Positions 53,370 through 63,019 of a DNA stretch of 64,000 bases are shown here, in pieces. The notes beneath the pieces are model-generated. The model had not been told where the DNA came from. It saw only the letters and a program-made list of their open reading frames with translations, and made no database searches. Source of the DNA: DASVWZ01 sp036392935 (GTDB taxonomy: Bacteria > Acidobacteriota > Terriglobia > Terriglobales > Acidobacteriaceae); contig DASVWZ010000156.1 in assembly GCA_036392935.1 (NCBI GenBank), positions 18,623 to 82,622 of the forward strand, written 5' to 3'. Every line of letters starts with the position of its first letter. Positions within the stretch are counted from its first letter, which is position 1. Position numbers and translations under genes: made by a program.

Positions 53370-54286
53370 ACTGCCTGCCTTATGCGCGACCGCGCAACCT
53401 CTGCCAGGGCCCTCGCCAGCAGGGGGGAATCGTTAAGCGATTGCGCGCGCCAAAGTTTCATCTGGTGCTGTTCGGCAAATTGTTTGAATCCGATGTCGAT
53501 GTCGTAGAGAATTTCGACGTGATCGCAAAGAAATCCGCTTGGCTGAATGAAAACACCGTTGTAACCTTGCGCTTTGATTTTCAGAATAGTGTCTTCGACC
53601 GTCGGCCCAATCCACGGCCCACCGGACATTCCCTGGCTCTGGAAGGCAAATGTCCAATCGCCTGCGTTTAACCCGGCTTCCGTGGCCACGAGTCCAGCGG
53701 TTTCCTTCGCCTGCGTTTCATAAGGATCACCATCAGTGATCGTTCTTTGCGGCACGCTGTGCGCGGTAAAAATGACTGGCAACTTGCCGCCATGTTCGGT
53801 CTCTGCCGATTGCAGCCCCGCGTGTAGTCGTTCTGCAAACGCTCGAATCAGAAACGGCTGATCATGCCATGATTCGACGAAATCGATGGTGAATTGTGGA
53901 TTATTCTGCGTCAGCGCCGATCGGTAAAGGCCGGTGCTGGTGCGCGAATTTTGCGGCGCAAGACAAATTGCAATCGTGTGTTGTACACCGTCGGCTTGCA
54001 TTTTGCGCACCGCGTCGGCGATGTATGGTTTCCAGTTCCTCATGCCAACGTAAACCGGCATCCCGAGTTCGCCGGCAAGAAGTTCGCCCTGCTCCAACGT
54101 GCGCCGGGTCAAGGGCGACGCACCGATCAATTCATAACGTCTTTTCACTTCTTCAACCACATGCGGAGGCAGATGACGCCCGTTCGTGACTTGCACAAGA
54201 AATTCCGGGATCTCATCGGCCACGGCCGGGCTACCGTGGGCCAGCAGGAGAACCGCAGTCTTCTCCGGATTGGATTTGTGCGTCAC
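53366..54286 (-). CDS. hemH: Ferrochelatase (HemH/CpfC)
   Basis: A 306-residue class II chelatase that inserts iron into a porphyrin. Motifs: VLLLAHGSPAVADEIPEFL at the N terminus, the catalytic His region VIFTAHSVPQRTITDGDPY, and GFLCDHVEILYDIDI with the Glu involved in metal handling. No [2Fe-2S] cysteine motif is visible at the C terminus. Its start ATG overlaps the hemE stop by four bases. In the coproporphyrin-dependent branch the same protein makes coproheme; hemQ is not in the window. Confidence 0.94.
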   Translation of the reverse strand: MTHKSNPEKTAVLLLAHGSPAVADEIPEFLVQVTNGRHLPPHVVEEVKRRYELIGASPLTRRTLEQGELLAGELGMPVYVGMRNWKPYIADAVRKMQADGVQHTIAICLAPQNSRTSTGLYRSALTQNNPQFTIDFVESWHDQPFLIRAFAERLHAGLQSAETEHGGKLPVIFTAHSVPQRTITDGDPYETQAKETAGLVATEAGLNAGDWTFAFQSQGMSGGPWIGPTVEDTILKIKAQGYNGVFIQPSGFLCDHVEILYDIDIGFKQFAEQHQMKLWRAQSLNDSPLLARALAEVARSRIRQAV

Positions 54287-55323
54287 GACTTTACCGGAGA
54301 ATGCTGCTGAATAAATTTGGCCAGATTCTTCACGTTGTCGACAGGTGTCTCCGGCAAAATGCCGTGACCCAGATTAAAAATGTGACCGGGTCGCCCACCC
54401 GCGCGGCGAAGAATGCCTTCCGAGCGTGACTTGACTTCCTCCCAGCTCGCGAAAAGTGTAACCGGATCCAGATTGCCCTGAACCCCACATTCGAAATTCA
54501 GGCTGCGCCAGCCTTCGTCGAGTGGAATCCGCCAGTCGAGACCGACGACGTCGGCACCGGTTTCGAGCATCGAGGGTAAAAGCGTTGCGCTGTCGGTGCC
54601 GAAGTAAATCACCGGAACGCCGGTTTTCTTTATCGTTTTTACCAACTCGGTTGTGCGCGGCAAGACATACTGGCGATAATCTTCCACACTCAAACATCCC
54701 ACCCAGCTATCGAAGATCTGTATTACGTCGGCTCCGGCGCGCACTTGCTCTGCAGAATACTCAGCTGTGACCGCGACCAGCTTGCGCAGCAGTTCATCCC
54801 AAACCGAGGGCTGCAGATACATTATCTTTTTGGCGTGAACGTAGTTTCTCGATCCTCCACCTTCAATCATGTAGCTGGCCAGAGTAAACGGTGCACCGCA
54901 GAACCCGATCACCGGTAGACGGTCGCCGAAGTGTTTTGCGACCAGCCCAACGGCTTCGGCCACATACCCCAATTCGTTGGCGCGGTCAACGCGCAAAAGA
55001 TCGACGTCTTGCTTCGTACGCACCGGCTTCTCGATCACCGGCCCCTCGCCGGCGGCGAAGTGAAACGGCAGACCCATGACTTCCAGAGGCAAGAGCAGAT
55101 CGGCGAAAATAATAGCCGCGTCAACACCTAGAATTTCTGCGGCGGTGATGGTGACATCGGCAGCCACAGCGGGCTTTTTGCAGATCTCAACCAGTGAATA
55201 TTGCTTGCGCACGGCGCGGTACTCCGACATATACCGTCCAGCCTGGCGCATAAACCAGACCGGTGTGCGATCAACAGGCAACCTTTTGCACGCACGAACG
55301 AAGCGAGAGTCAGGGGCAGACAT
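54283..55323 (-). CDS. hemE: HemE, uroporphyrinogen III decarboxylase
   Basis: A 346-residue TIM-barrel enzyme that decarboxylates the four acetate side chains of uroporphyrinogen III. The family signature PVWFMRQAGRYMSEYR holds the substrate-binding Arg, and GFCGAPFTLASYMIEGGGSR is the second signature. The Asp in ADLLLPLEVMGLPF is the catalytic one in the family. It opens the overlapping hemE-hemH-hemY run on the minus strand, the usual order for the late heme genes. Confidence 0.96.
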   Translation of the reverse strand: MSAPDSRFVRACKRLPVDRTPVWFMRQAGRYMSEYRAVRKQYSLVEICKKPAVAADVTITAAEILGVDAAIIFADLLLPLEVMGLPFHFAAGEGPVIEKPVRTKQDVDLLRVDRANELGYVAEAVGLVAKHFGDRLPVIGFCGAPFTLASYMIEGGGSRNYVHAKKIMYLQPSVWDELLRKLVAVTAEYSAEQVRAGADVIQIFDSWVGCLSVEDYRQYVLPRTTELVKTIKKTGVPVIYFGTDSATLLPSMLETGADVVGLDWRIPLDEGWRSLNFECGVQGNLDPVTLFASWEEVKSRSEGILRRAGGRPGHIFNLGHGILPETPVDNVKNLAKFIQQHSPVKS

Positions 55324-55452
55324 AAACGTTAAAGTCTAGCATTCTTCCGAAACCACGCTGTGATGGGGAACACAGTGCGAACGCCCTGATTTGTGATATA
55401 GATTTGCAGCTTTCGCAACCAGCCGGCGACCCTTACTACTTCTGATGGCGGA

Positions 55453-55632
55453 TTAAGCCTTCTTCAGCAGCGGATTTCCCGGCGAAACCAGTTCCAGGCG
55501 ATGCAATTTGCCTTCGATTCGGGTGCGATCGGTGTCCTGTTTCGCAGCGGCGAGACGTTGACGAAGCTTGAGGATTTTTTCCTTTCGGGTGCGGCGGCGA
55601 CGAATCTCCGGGCGACGGCTGGGTGCTGACAT
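55453..55632 (-). CDS. Small basic protein, DUF6800-like
   Basis: A 59-residue gene too short for most callers: ATG at 55632, stop TAA at 55453, with AGGAGAG six bases ahead of the ATG. It reads MSAPSRRPEIRRRRTRKEKI then LKLRQRLAAAKQDTDRTRIE and GKLHRLELVSPGNPLLKKA. The N-terminal SRRPEIRRRRxRKEKxxKLxxRLAAAK pattern resembles small conserved basic proteins (DUF6800 type) found beside housekeeping genes. Basic and helical; perhaps ribosome- or nucleic-acid-associated, but unproven. An overlapping 98-codon frame (55436-55732) is less likely: it has no such pattern. Confidence 0.75.
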   Translation of the reverse strand: MSAPSRRPEIRRRRTRKEKILKLRQRLAAAKQDTDRTRIEGKLHRLELVSPGNPLLKKA

Positions 55633-55744
55633 AAGCGAACTCTCCTGATTGGAATTTAAGGCAAGGGCCCGAGCGCGGTAATCGCGCGTTGGCCAACTGG
55701 TTATTTGAAACGGAAAGCCGGGAAACTGTCAATTCTACGACGCG

Positions 55745-58396
55745 TTATTTCAGCCCCTCCACCAAATACAAATCCGCTAGCATACGGTGGTAGCCGAAAA
55801 CACAGGTCTTGCCGTCGGGCGTCATCAGAATCGGGCCAATGTTCTCCACGCCGGCCGGATCCGAGGGCATAAGCTGTTTAAATAAAGTTCGCTGCCCGGT
55901 TTTCAGGTCCACTCGAAACACATGCGCAGGCAGTTCCCCCGGCTGATAGATATAAAGAGACTGCCCGTCGCCGCTGAAGTTGATTGGCTGTTCTCCCTGC
56001 TCGAATCCTGCAATCACCTTGGGATCGCCCCCAGCAACGGGATATAGATATCCCTTTTGATCCGGCCCAATCGCGGCAATGTACTGCGAATCGGGCGATA
56101 TCGCGAACGACTGTCCATTGACGCCTTCCGGCGTGACCGGTTGGCTCTTGCCGGAATTCATGTCGTAGATGTAAAGCCGCTCACCTTTTCCGGGTTCGTT
56201 GCCGGAAAACAAAATGCGGCTCCCATCGGGAAAACACCGCGCCCAATTGTGATTAATGTTGTCGTTGGTGAGGTCCTTGGCCTGGCCTGCGCCCGTGGGT
56301 AAAAGCCGAAGCTGGGCGGGAATCACCTGATTTTCAATCACCGCCCATTTGCCATCTGGAGAGAGTGCGATCGAACTTCCCTCACCTAACAACACAGCCG
56401 GCGATCCATCGGTCTTACGCAAATAAACCCCATAGGTGAAGCCGCCGGATTTGGAATACGCCAGCGAACCACCGCCGCCTTCTTCATCAAACAATAACGT
56501 CTTCCCATCGGTCGAAAGCTCCGCGGGATAGCTGTAATCCAGCCACGAAAGCTCGTGCTCTTTGCCATCCGGTAAAATGCCGATCAGTTCGCGACGCCAG
56601 CTTGCGCGCATGAGCAGCACACGGCCATCCTTCGCGATGTCGAGCAGCATCAATGCACCGGGCAGGCGAGCGATAATGCGTTCTTTTCCGTCAAGGCTAA
56701 TGGCGTAAAGCGTACGATCGGTCCCCGACTTGCTCGCCGTAAACCAAATCTCTTTGCCATCCGGTGACCACGCCAGTCCCTGAATCGTGAACCAGTCAGC
56801 CGAAAGTGTTTTCTCGTGCCCCTGCATGTCTACCACTGCAAGCGAGCCCCCGTCGTCCCCTTGCAAAGAATGGTCGATGAACGCGACCATGTCTCCTTTG
56901 GGCGACACGCGTGGATGACCGATCCATCCGCCAGTCTGATACAGCGTCTTTCCGATCGGATATTCAAGCCTGTTCATTCCTCCCAGATCGCGAACCACCA
57001 GAAAATTAGTCCCGTCGGTTGACCAATCGGCCCACTGAACGTGCTCAAGCACCTCACGGGGGGCGCCACCGGCAAGCGGCGCGCGAGCCAGCGTTCCCAT
57101 GTTTACCCAGGTCCCGATGGCTTTGCTGTTAAGCAGAACCGCCATCTCGCCCTGGCTTGAGATCGACATGAGCTGCGTGCGGCTCAAGCCCATCGAGCGC
57201 GATTCCGGAGCCTCCGGACGCGCCGTAAACACATCGCTCGGGCCACCTTGCCACGCAGCGCTGTAAAGAATCGTCTGGCCGTCCGGTGCGAAACGGGCGG
57301 ACCGTATGCTGCCACGGCGAAAGGTTAACTGACGATAAACCGGGGGCGGCAAGGCCGGTGTCGAGAACAGTTGCCTTCCGGCGAAAAGGCCTAAGCCTAG
57401 GGCGACGACGGTGCACGCAGCGGCAATCACCGGCCAGCGCCCCGATTTAGCCGGAGCGACTGGAATCTCCACCGAACTCGATGACCTTGCCGCCGCAATG
57501 GCCGTGCTGCCAGAGGCGACCGACGTCCGCGATGATTCCAAATCCCGCTTCAGGCGTTTAAGGTCGGCCCGCACCTCGGCCGCAGTCTGGCATCGCAGGT
57601 CGCGGTCTTTTTCCAGACATTTGCCGATGACTTCGGTGAGTCGTGATGGAATCCGCGGGTTGAGTTGCGCTGGCGCCGTCGGAGGACGATTCAAAATCGC
57701 TTCGGTGATAACTGCAGAGGTTTCGCCGGTGAACGGCGAGAACCCGGTCGCCATTTCATACATCACCACGCCGAAAGAAAAAAGATCGGTGCGGCCATCC
57801 AGTTCTTTGCCCCGCAATTGCTCCGGTGACATATACGCCACGGTCCCGACGGTGCTGCCGGGATTAGTCAAATCCAGGCTTGTGTCGGCGCACGTCTGTG
57901 ATTCGCCACCCGGACGCAGGGCAGCTTGAGAGACCTTTGCCAGGCCAAAATCCAGAATTTTGGCATGACCTTGATCAGTAACGAAAATGTTCGCCGACTT
58001 TATGTCCCGATGAACGATCCCCTTGCTGTGCGCGGCTTCCAGGGCATCGGCAATCTCTGTTGAAAGCGAAACAATGGTCTCGGCGTCGAGTGGCCGGTTC
58101 TGAATCATGCTTTTCAGAGTCTTGCCGGTCAGGCACTCCATGGCAATGAAGAAGTGCCCTTCGTGCTGTCCGATCTCATAGATCGTGCAGATGTTGGGAT
58201 GATTAAGAGCGGAAGCTGCGCGCGCCTCGCGACGGAAGCGCTCTACCGTTTGAGCATCCTGTGAGGCATCGTCGGGCAGGAATTTAAGTGCGACAAACCG
58301 GCCGAGGGTGACGTCTTCAGCCTTGTAGACGATTCCCATTCCGCCTACGCCGAGCTTCTCCAGAATCCGGTAATGGGAAACGGTTTGGCCGATCAT
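55745..58396 (-). CDS. Membrane Ser/Thr protein kinase with PD40 propeller (second copy)
   Basis: An 883-residue kinase from ATG 58396 (MIGQTVSHYRILEKLGVGGMG), the usual start in this family; the longer frame adds 23 unlikely residues. The catalytic domain is complete: GVGGMGIVYKAED, VALKFLPD, GIVHRDIKSANIF, KILDFGLAK, VAYMSPEQLRG. One membrane segment lies at ~330-350 (WPVIAAACTVVALGLGLFAG). The outer part is a TolB/PD40 propeller with blades such as SARFAPDGQTILYSAAW, PRVSPKGDMVAFIDH and LSPDGKWAVIENQ. It resembles the 20666-23254 kinase throughout, so the two are paralogs. The two-component genes follow on the other strand. Confidence 0.93.
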   Translation of the reverse strand: MIGQTVSHYRILEKLGVGGMGIVYKAEDVTLGRFVALKFLPDDASQDAQTVERFRREARAASALNHPNICTIYEIGQHEGHFFIAMECLTGKTLKSMIQNRPLDAETIVSLSTEIADALEAAHSKGIVHRDIKSANIFVTDQGHAKILDFGLAKVSQAALRPGGESQTCADTSLDLTNPGSTVGTVAYMSPEQLRGKELDGRTDLFSFGVVMYEMATGFSPFTGETSAVITEAILNRPPTAPAQLNPRIPSRLTEVIGKCLEKDRDLRCQTAAEVRADLKRLKRDLESSRTSVASGSTAIAAARSSSSVEIPVAPAKSGRWPVIAAACTVVALGLGLFAGRQLFSTPALPPPVYRQLTFRRGSIRSARFAPDGQTILYSAAWQGGPSDVFTARPEAPESRSMGLSRTQLMSISSQGEMAVLLNSKAIGTWVNMGTLARAPLAGGAPREVLEHVQWADWSTDGTNFLVVRDLGGMNRLEYPIGKTLYQTGGWIGHPRVSPKGDMVAFIDHSLQGDDGGSLAVVDMQGHEKTLSADWFTIQGLAWSPDGKEIWFTASKSGTDRTLYAISLDGKERIIARLPGALMLLDIAKDGRVLLMRASWRRELIGILPDGKEHELSWLDYSYPAELSTDGKTLLFDEEGGGGSLAYSKSGGFTYGVYLRKTDGSPAVLLGEGSSIALSPDGKWAVIENQVIPAQLRLLPTGAGQAKDLTNDNINHNWARCFPDGSRILFSGNEPGKGERLYIYDMNSGKSQPVTPEGVNGQSFAISPDSQYIAAIGPDQKGYLYPVAGGDPKVIAGFEQGEQPINFSGDGQSLYIYQPGELPAHVFRVDLKTGQRTLFKQLMPSDPAGVENIGPILMTPDGKTCVFGYHRMLADLYLVEGLK

Positions 58397-58788
58397 GCCC
58401 GTCGCAACGGCAAACAGCAGAGGCCATCTTAGGGGGTTTTGTGGCCGGGCGTCAATCTCGGACATGGCATGCGAAGAGCGATCTGTCGGGGCTTGCTTTC
58501 CGAGCCTCTACGCCGGCAAGGCGCCTCGCAAAACCTCTCTTTCACATTCAAATGCAAAGGCGCAAACCCCATACCGCTCCATTTTTCACCAGCTGGTAAA
58601 AACATTGTCAACAGATTGTCTTTAGTGCCATGACAAGCACCTGACCGGTAGTAAGCTTATGGCAGCAAAGGATAATCGACCGTAAGGGGGACGCAATGGA
58701 GCGGTCAGCGGTGATGCAAAGTGCAAGCCAACCGAAGTTTCTGGAAGCCACAAAAAGACAACCCGAATCGGGCGGCATCGAAGGTGCA
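58397..58788. other. ~390-base divergent region before the two-component genes
   Basis: Apart from short weak frames there is no gene. It separates the minus-strand kinase start from the plus-strand response regulator. A TTGTCA (about 58605-58610) is visible, but no convincing -10 follows at the right spacing. No heptad repeats. Confidence 0.3.
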
Positions 58789-59469
58789 ATGATGGAGAGA
58801 ATCCTGGTCGTCGAAGATGACCACGCGGTGCAAAAGGCGCTACGAAGACTGTTCGAAAGTGAGGGATTTCAGATTGAGATTGCGCCCAATGGCAGAGCCG
58901 GCGTGGAAGCATTCCGCAAGGCCCCACCGGCCGTCGTGGTCCTCGATCTGCGTTTGCCGTTGATGTCCGGGCGTGACGTCTGCCGAGAGATTAAGCAGCA
59001 AGCCCCGGGATTGCCCGTGATCGTTCTCAGCGCAGCCAGTGACGTCTCTGATAAAGTGCTGCTCCTCGAACTGGGCGCAGACGATTACGTTACCAAGCCT
59101 TTCAGCCCACGTGAACTCCTTGCCCGGGTACGGGCGGCCCTACGTCGGACTGTCCGGCAGCCTAGCGCCGACCTGGCAATGTTCGACGGCATATCGGTTG
59201 ACTTCGTCAAAATGGAAGTCACCCGCGACGGCGAAATCGTGACATTGACAGCGCAGGAGTTCAAGACCCTGAAATTTTTGGTGCAGAATCCTGACCGTGT
59301 CATCTCGCGCGATGAGTTGCTGAATGAAGTCTGGGGATATCAGAACTATCCGAGTACGCGCACCGTGGACAATCACATTCTGAAATTGCGGCAAAAACTG
59401 GAGCGCGATCCCGCGAACCCAGTGCATTTCCGGACCATCCATGGCATGGGGTACAAATTTGTCCGTTGA
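58789..59469 (+). CDS. OmpR/PhoB-type response regulator
   Basis: A 226-residue regulator from ATG 58789, with the receiver starting at once (MMERILVVEDDHAVQKALRRLF); the longer upstream frame has no match. Receiver: acidic pair EDD, phosphoacceptor in VVVLDLRLPLMSGRD, Ser/Thr switch in VIVLSAAS, and Lys in VTKPFSPRELL. The winged helix C-terminal domain reads VTLTAQEFKTLKFLVQNPDRVISRDELLNEVWGYQNYPSTRTVDNHILKLRQKLERDP (region ~160-215). All key residues are present, so it should be phosphorylated by the histidine kinase encoded next. Confidence 0.94.
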   Translation: MMERILVVEDDHAVQKALRRLFESEGFQIEIAPNGRAGVEAFRKAPPAVVVLDLRLPLMSGRDVCREIKQQAPGLPVIVLSAASDVSDKVLLLELGADDYVTKPFSPRELLARVRAALRRTVRQPSADLAMFDGISVDFVKMEVTRDGEIVTLTAQEFKTLKFLVQNPDRVISRDELLNEVWGYQNYPSTRTVDNHILKLRQKLERDPANPVHFRTIHGMGYKFVR

Positions 59470-59514
59470 AGGCCGTGGTTGGCCAATCGTTGCGCGGCGG
59501 GAGGCGTGTCCGTG

Positions 59515-61320
59515 ATGAAACTTCGGATGCGCACCAAGCTGGTGCTGTCGATGGTCCTGATCTCTGCCGGACTCACTGTTAGCAGTTTTCTGCTGGTGCG
59601 GCGAAGCGTGCAGGCGCAGGTAAGGAAGAGCATTGTCGCCGACCTGAACAACTCCGTCAGCACTTTTCAAAACTTCCAGCAGGAGCGTGAAGTTACCCTG
59701 TCGCACTTGGCTGATCTTCTGGCCGACCTCCCGAATCTGCGCGCGCTGATGACCACCCGCGACGTCACCACCATTCAGGACAGCTCCGCAGATTTGTGGC
59801 AACTCGCCGGCAGCGACTTGTTTGTGCTGACTGATGAAAGTGGCAAGGTGGTCACGTTGCACACCTCGGCGGCCGGATTCACTGCGGAAATGGCGCAAGG
59901 CGCAATCACCACCGCGGCGGCACAAAACGTTTCAAACCGGTGGTGGTTCGGAGGCCAGCACCTCTATCAGGTATTCCAAAAGCCCATTTTTTTTGGACCC
60001 GCTGCAGAAAACCATTTGCTGGGGTATCTCGTGTTGGGCTACGACATCGACGATGGCGTGACTTCCAAAGTGCGCCGAATCGCAGCCAGTCAGGTGGCTT
60101 TTTACTACGGCGACCATCTGGTGCGAAGCACGCTCGATCCCTCGCGCGAGGCCGAACTGAGCCAGCACCAGGTCCCGCATGGAACTTCCGGGGTGAGCCA
60201 ACCGGAAGAGGTGCAGCTCGGCGAAGAGCGCTTTCTGGCCACTTCCCTCGATCTCGCTCCGGGAAACCGGCCGCCAGTGCGCCTTTATGTGCTCAAGTCG
60301 CTCGATCAGGCGACGGCATTCTTAGATGGATTAAATCGTCTGCTCCTGGCTGTCGGGCTCACGGCGGTGCTGGGTGGGAGTGCGCTCATTTTCTTTCTGT
60401 CGCATACGTTCACCCGCCCGTTGGGAAATCTGGTCAATGGCGTTCGCGCGCTCGAACGCGGCGACTTCCATTACGCGCTTGACGAGCGGGGCACCGACGA
60501 GGCGGCCGAGGTGACGCGTGCCTTTAACCGGATGCGAGCTACGCTGCAGCGAACTCAGCAGGAGTTGCTTGAGTCGGAACGCCTCGCCACCATCGGCCGC
60601 ATGGCCAGCTCCATCTCTCATGATTTGCGCCATTCCCTTGCCGCCATCGTCGCCAATGCGGAATTTCTCTGCGAATCGCGTCTCTCGAACGAACAGCGGG
60701 AAGAGCTGTATCACGAAGTGCGCGTCGCCGTGAATCAGATGACCGAACTTATCGATTCACTCCTCGAATTTTCCCGCACCCGTGAATCCTTGCGGCCCAG
60801 CTTTGGCAGCATTCGCGATAGCGTCGATCGCGCCGTGACCGCTGTGCGCGCTCACCCGCATTTTCATTCGGCGAAAATCTCCATCTCACAAACCGGTTCG
60901 GCGCAGGGATGGTTCGATTCGCGCAAACTCGAGCGCGCCTTCTTCAACTTGTTGCTGAATGCTTGTGAAGCTTTGCCCGAGCACGGTGGTGAAATCGTCG
61001 TTGAACTCAGCGAGCGGCTCGATCGCATCCAGATCAGGCTGCAGGACAATGGCCGCGGCGTACCCGACTCCATTCGTGATCGCATGTTTGAGCCGTTCAT
61101 CAGTCAAGGCAAGGAAAATGGCACCGGCCTGGGCCTGACGGTCGTTCACAAGCTCATTCACGACCATGGTGGCGAAATCCTGCTGGAGAGCACATCGTCC
61201 GCGGGTACGGTGTTTCTGATTACTCTACCCGTCGGATCGGCGTCTAATTCCAACGCAGCGGGGGAGGTGAGGCTTGACATTCCTCCCCTCGTGCGCGCCA
61301 AGCGTGAATCGATGGAATAG
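59515..61320 (+). CDS. Membrane sensor histidine kinase
   Basis: A 601-residue kinase from ATG 59515. Layout: TM1 (~7-27, VLSMVLISAGLTVSSFLLV), an extracytoplasmic sensor (~28-280), TM2 (~285-310, LLLAVGLTAVLGGSALIFFLS), a HAMP domain, then HisKA with the phosphorylated His in SSISHDLRHSLAAIV. The ATPase has N box NLLLNACEAL, G1 box DNGRGVPDSI and GTGLGLTVVHKLIHDHGG. The sensor resembles dCache- or sCache-like folds, but I cannot assign a ligand. It pairs with the regulator 46 bases upstream; a porin and a cupredoxin follow. Confidence 0.92.
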   Translation: MKLRMRTKLVLSMVLISAGLTVSSFLLVRRSVQAQVRKSIVADLNNSVSTFQNFQQEREVTLSHLADLLADLPNLRALMTTRDVTTIQDSSADLWQLAGSDLFVLTDESGKVVTLHTSAAGFTAEMAQGAITTAAAQNVSNRWWFGGQHLYQVFQKPIFFGPAAENHLLGYLVLGYDIDDGVTSKVRRIAASQVAFYYGDHLVRSTLDPSREAELSQHQVPHGTSGVSQPEEVQLGEERFLATSLDLAPGNRPPVRLYVLKSLDQATAFLDGLNRLLLAVGLTAVLGGSALIFFLSHTFTRPLGNLVNGVRALERGDFHYALDERGTDEAAEVTRAFNRMRATLQRTQQELLESERLATIGRMASSISHDLRHSLAAIVANAEFLCESRLSNEQREELYHEVRVAVNQMTELIDSLLEFSRTRESLRPSFGSIRDSVDRAVTAVRAHPHFHSAKISISQTGSAQGWFDSRKLERAFFNLLLNACEALPEHGGEIVVELSERLDRIQIRLQDNGRGVPDSIRDRMFEPFISQGKENGTGLGLTVVHKLIHDHGGEILLESTSSAGTVFLITLPVGSASNSNAAGEVRLDIPPLVRAKRESME

Positions 61321-61410
61321 CTTCCGACTTGAAGCGTACTATTCGGGCTGCGGCAAGTCGACCGCAGGTGGAAAGCTGTAATCATCCCAGAGTTTGCCAG
61401 GAGGCACACT

Positions 61411-63018
61411 GTGAACCCAGCTCCCCCAATAAGCATTCGCAACCTCTCAATGGCGGTGTTTTTCTTGATCGTTTGTTCGTTGGCGGGTGCCCAAGATTCC
61501 GGTTCTGCTGCGAATGACCCCACTGCTGCCGCCATTCGAGACCTGCAGCAGCAGGTACGCGAACTCCGCGAAAGCGTTAATGAAATGAAGACGGAAACCG
61601 CCAAATATCGCGCCGAGAATGATCAACTGCGCAATCAGTTGCAGGCGCAAACCGGCCTGGCCGCGCCTGTCCAAAATCAACCCGCCCGCATTCAAACTGG
61701 GCGAATTCAACCTGAGATGACAAGTGTCGCAGCGTCCTATACCGATTCACCTGCCGCGATCCAGCAGGATCCAGCTCAGAATTCGACCCCGTCCGCCGAC
61801 GCCAACGCAAGTTCCCTCCAGGAAACCATGCAGCTGTTGAGTAGCAAAGTCGACGACCTCTATCAAACCAAGGTTGAAAGTGCGTCGAAGTACCGCGTCC
61901 GGCTTTCTGGAATCGTCTTATTTAATCTCTTCAGCAATCGCGGCACGCCCGATAATCTCGATGTTCCCAGCTTCATCACTGGCCCCAACCAGGGGAATGG
62001 CGGATTCGGTGCTACTATGCGGCAATCGGAAATCGGCCTCGAAGTCTTCGGTCCCACGGTCTTTGGGGCGAAGACTTCTGGCAGCCTCTCCGCCGATTTC
62101 GGTGGAGGTTTTCCCTCAACCTGGAACGGTGTCGATGCCGGCATCTTCCGCTTGCGCACTGCCAGCGCCCGCATGGATTGGGACAATACTTCGATCGTTG
62201 CCGGTCAGGATGATCTTTTCATTTCGCCGGTTTCGCCATCTTCTTATGCTTCGCTTCTGGTGCCTGCATTTAATTTTGCGGGAAATTTGTGGGCATGGAC
62301 GCCTCAGGTTCGTGTTGAACATCGATTTGCCATTGCCGATGGCGAGTCGATCACTTTGCAAGGCGGCGTTCTCGATAATCTCGCTGGCGAATTTCCCGCT
62401 GATTCTTATTTCCGCTCGGCCGGACCTGGTGAGTCTGCCGGCCAACCCGCGTTTGGTGTGCGGACGGCGTGGAATAAAAAAATCAACGGTCAGACTCTAA
62501 CTGTCGGCGCTGCCGGCTATTACGGACGCCAGGATTATGACTACGGCCATCATGTCGATGGCTGGGCCGGCCTCGTCGATTGGCAGCTTCCGCTGGCCTC
62601 GCGATGGTCGTTGGCCGGCGAATTTTATCGCGGCCGGGCGCTGGGCGGTTTGAACGCATCCTTTGGCCGTAGTGTGGTTTACGAGGGAAATCCTAACGCC
62701 GCAAACACCGAGGTCATAGCCCAGGATTCGGTGGGGGGATGGATGCAATTAAAATTGCGCGCCACGCCCAAAATCGAGTTCAATACGGGCTATGGTACTG
62801 ATAATCCAACCGCTTCCGAAGCTCGCAGGGGCTATGCCAGCGAAAGCTATGTTGGGCCGCTTTTTGTACAAAACCGCGCCGTCTTAGGCAATATGATTTA
62901 CCGGCCGCGTTCCAACTTGCTGCTCTCTGCTGAGTACCGCTATTTCCAGAGTTTTCAGTTAGATAGCTTCAGCAACAACGGCCAGCAAATTAATCTTATG
63001 ATGGGTATTCTGTTCTAG
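61411..63018 (+). CDS. Outer membrane porin-like beta barrel with coiled-coil N terminus
   Basis: A 535-residue outer membrane protein. Start GTG 61411, because AGGAGG lies six bases upstream; the signal peptide (MAVFFLIVCSLAGAQ) follows. After it comes a coiled coil (~45-85, IRDLQQQVRELRESVNEMKT), then a low-complexity linker. The barrel runs from about 165 (YRVRLSGIVLFNLFSNRGTP) to the C terminus and ends in Phe (INLMMGILF), as outer membrane barrels do. The N-terminal coiled coil is like those of porins that trimerise with a periplasmic stalk. Substrate unknown. The next gene starts two bases after its stop. Confidence 0.8.
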   Translation: MNPAPPISIRNLSMAVFFLIVCSLAGAQDSGSAANDPTAAAIRDLQQQVRELRESVNEMKTETAKYRAENDQLRNQLQAQTGLAAPVQNQPARIQTGRIQPEMTSVAASYTDSPAAIQQDPAQNSTPSADANASSLQETMQLLSSKVDDLYQTKVESASKYRVRLSGIVLFNLFSNRGTPDNLDVPSFITGPNQGNGGFGATMRQSEIGLEVFGPTVFGAKTSGSLSADFGGGFPSTWNGVDAGIFRLRTASARMDWDNTSIVAGQDDLFISPVSPSSYASLLVPAFNFAGNLWAWTPQVRVEHRFAIADGESITLQGGVLDNLAGEFPADSYFRSAGPGESAGQPAFGVRTAWNKKINGQTLTVGAAGYYGRQDYDYGHHVDGWAGLVDWQLPLASRWSLAGEFYRGRALGGLNASFGRSVVYEGNPNAANTEVIAQDSVGGWMQLKLRATPKIEFNTGYGTDNPTASEARRGYASESYVGPLFVQNRAVLGNMIYRPRSNLLLSAEYRYFQSFQLDSFSNNGQQINLMMGILF

Positions 63019-63019
63019 C

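Noticed and set aside
55436..55732. A 98-codon frame as the gene downstream of the second kinase
   Set aside because: Another frame of the same strand (55453-55632) has a good ribosome-binding site and a recognisable small basic protein; the 98-codon frame has neither.
58696..58788. A 31-residue N-terminal extension on the response regulator
   Set aside because: Receiver similarity starts exactly at MMERILVVEDD; the extension has no family match and a weak start context.
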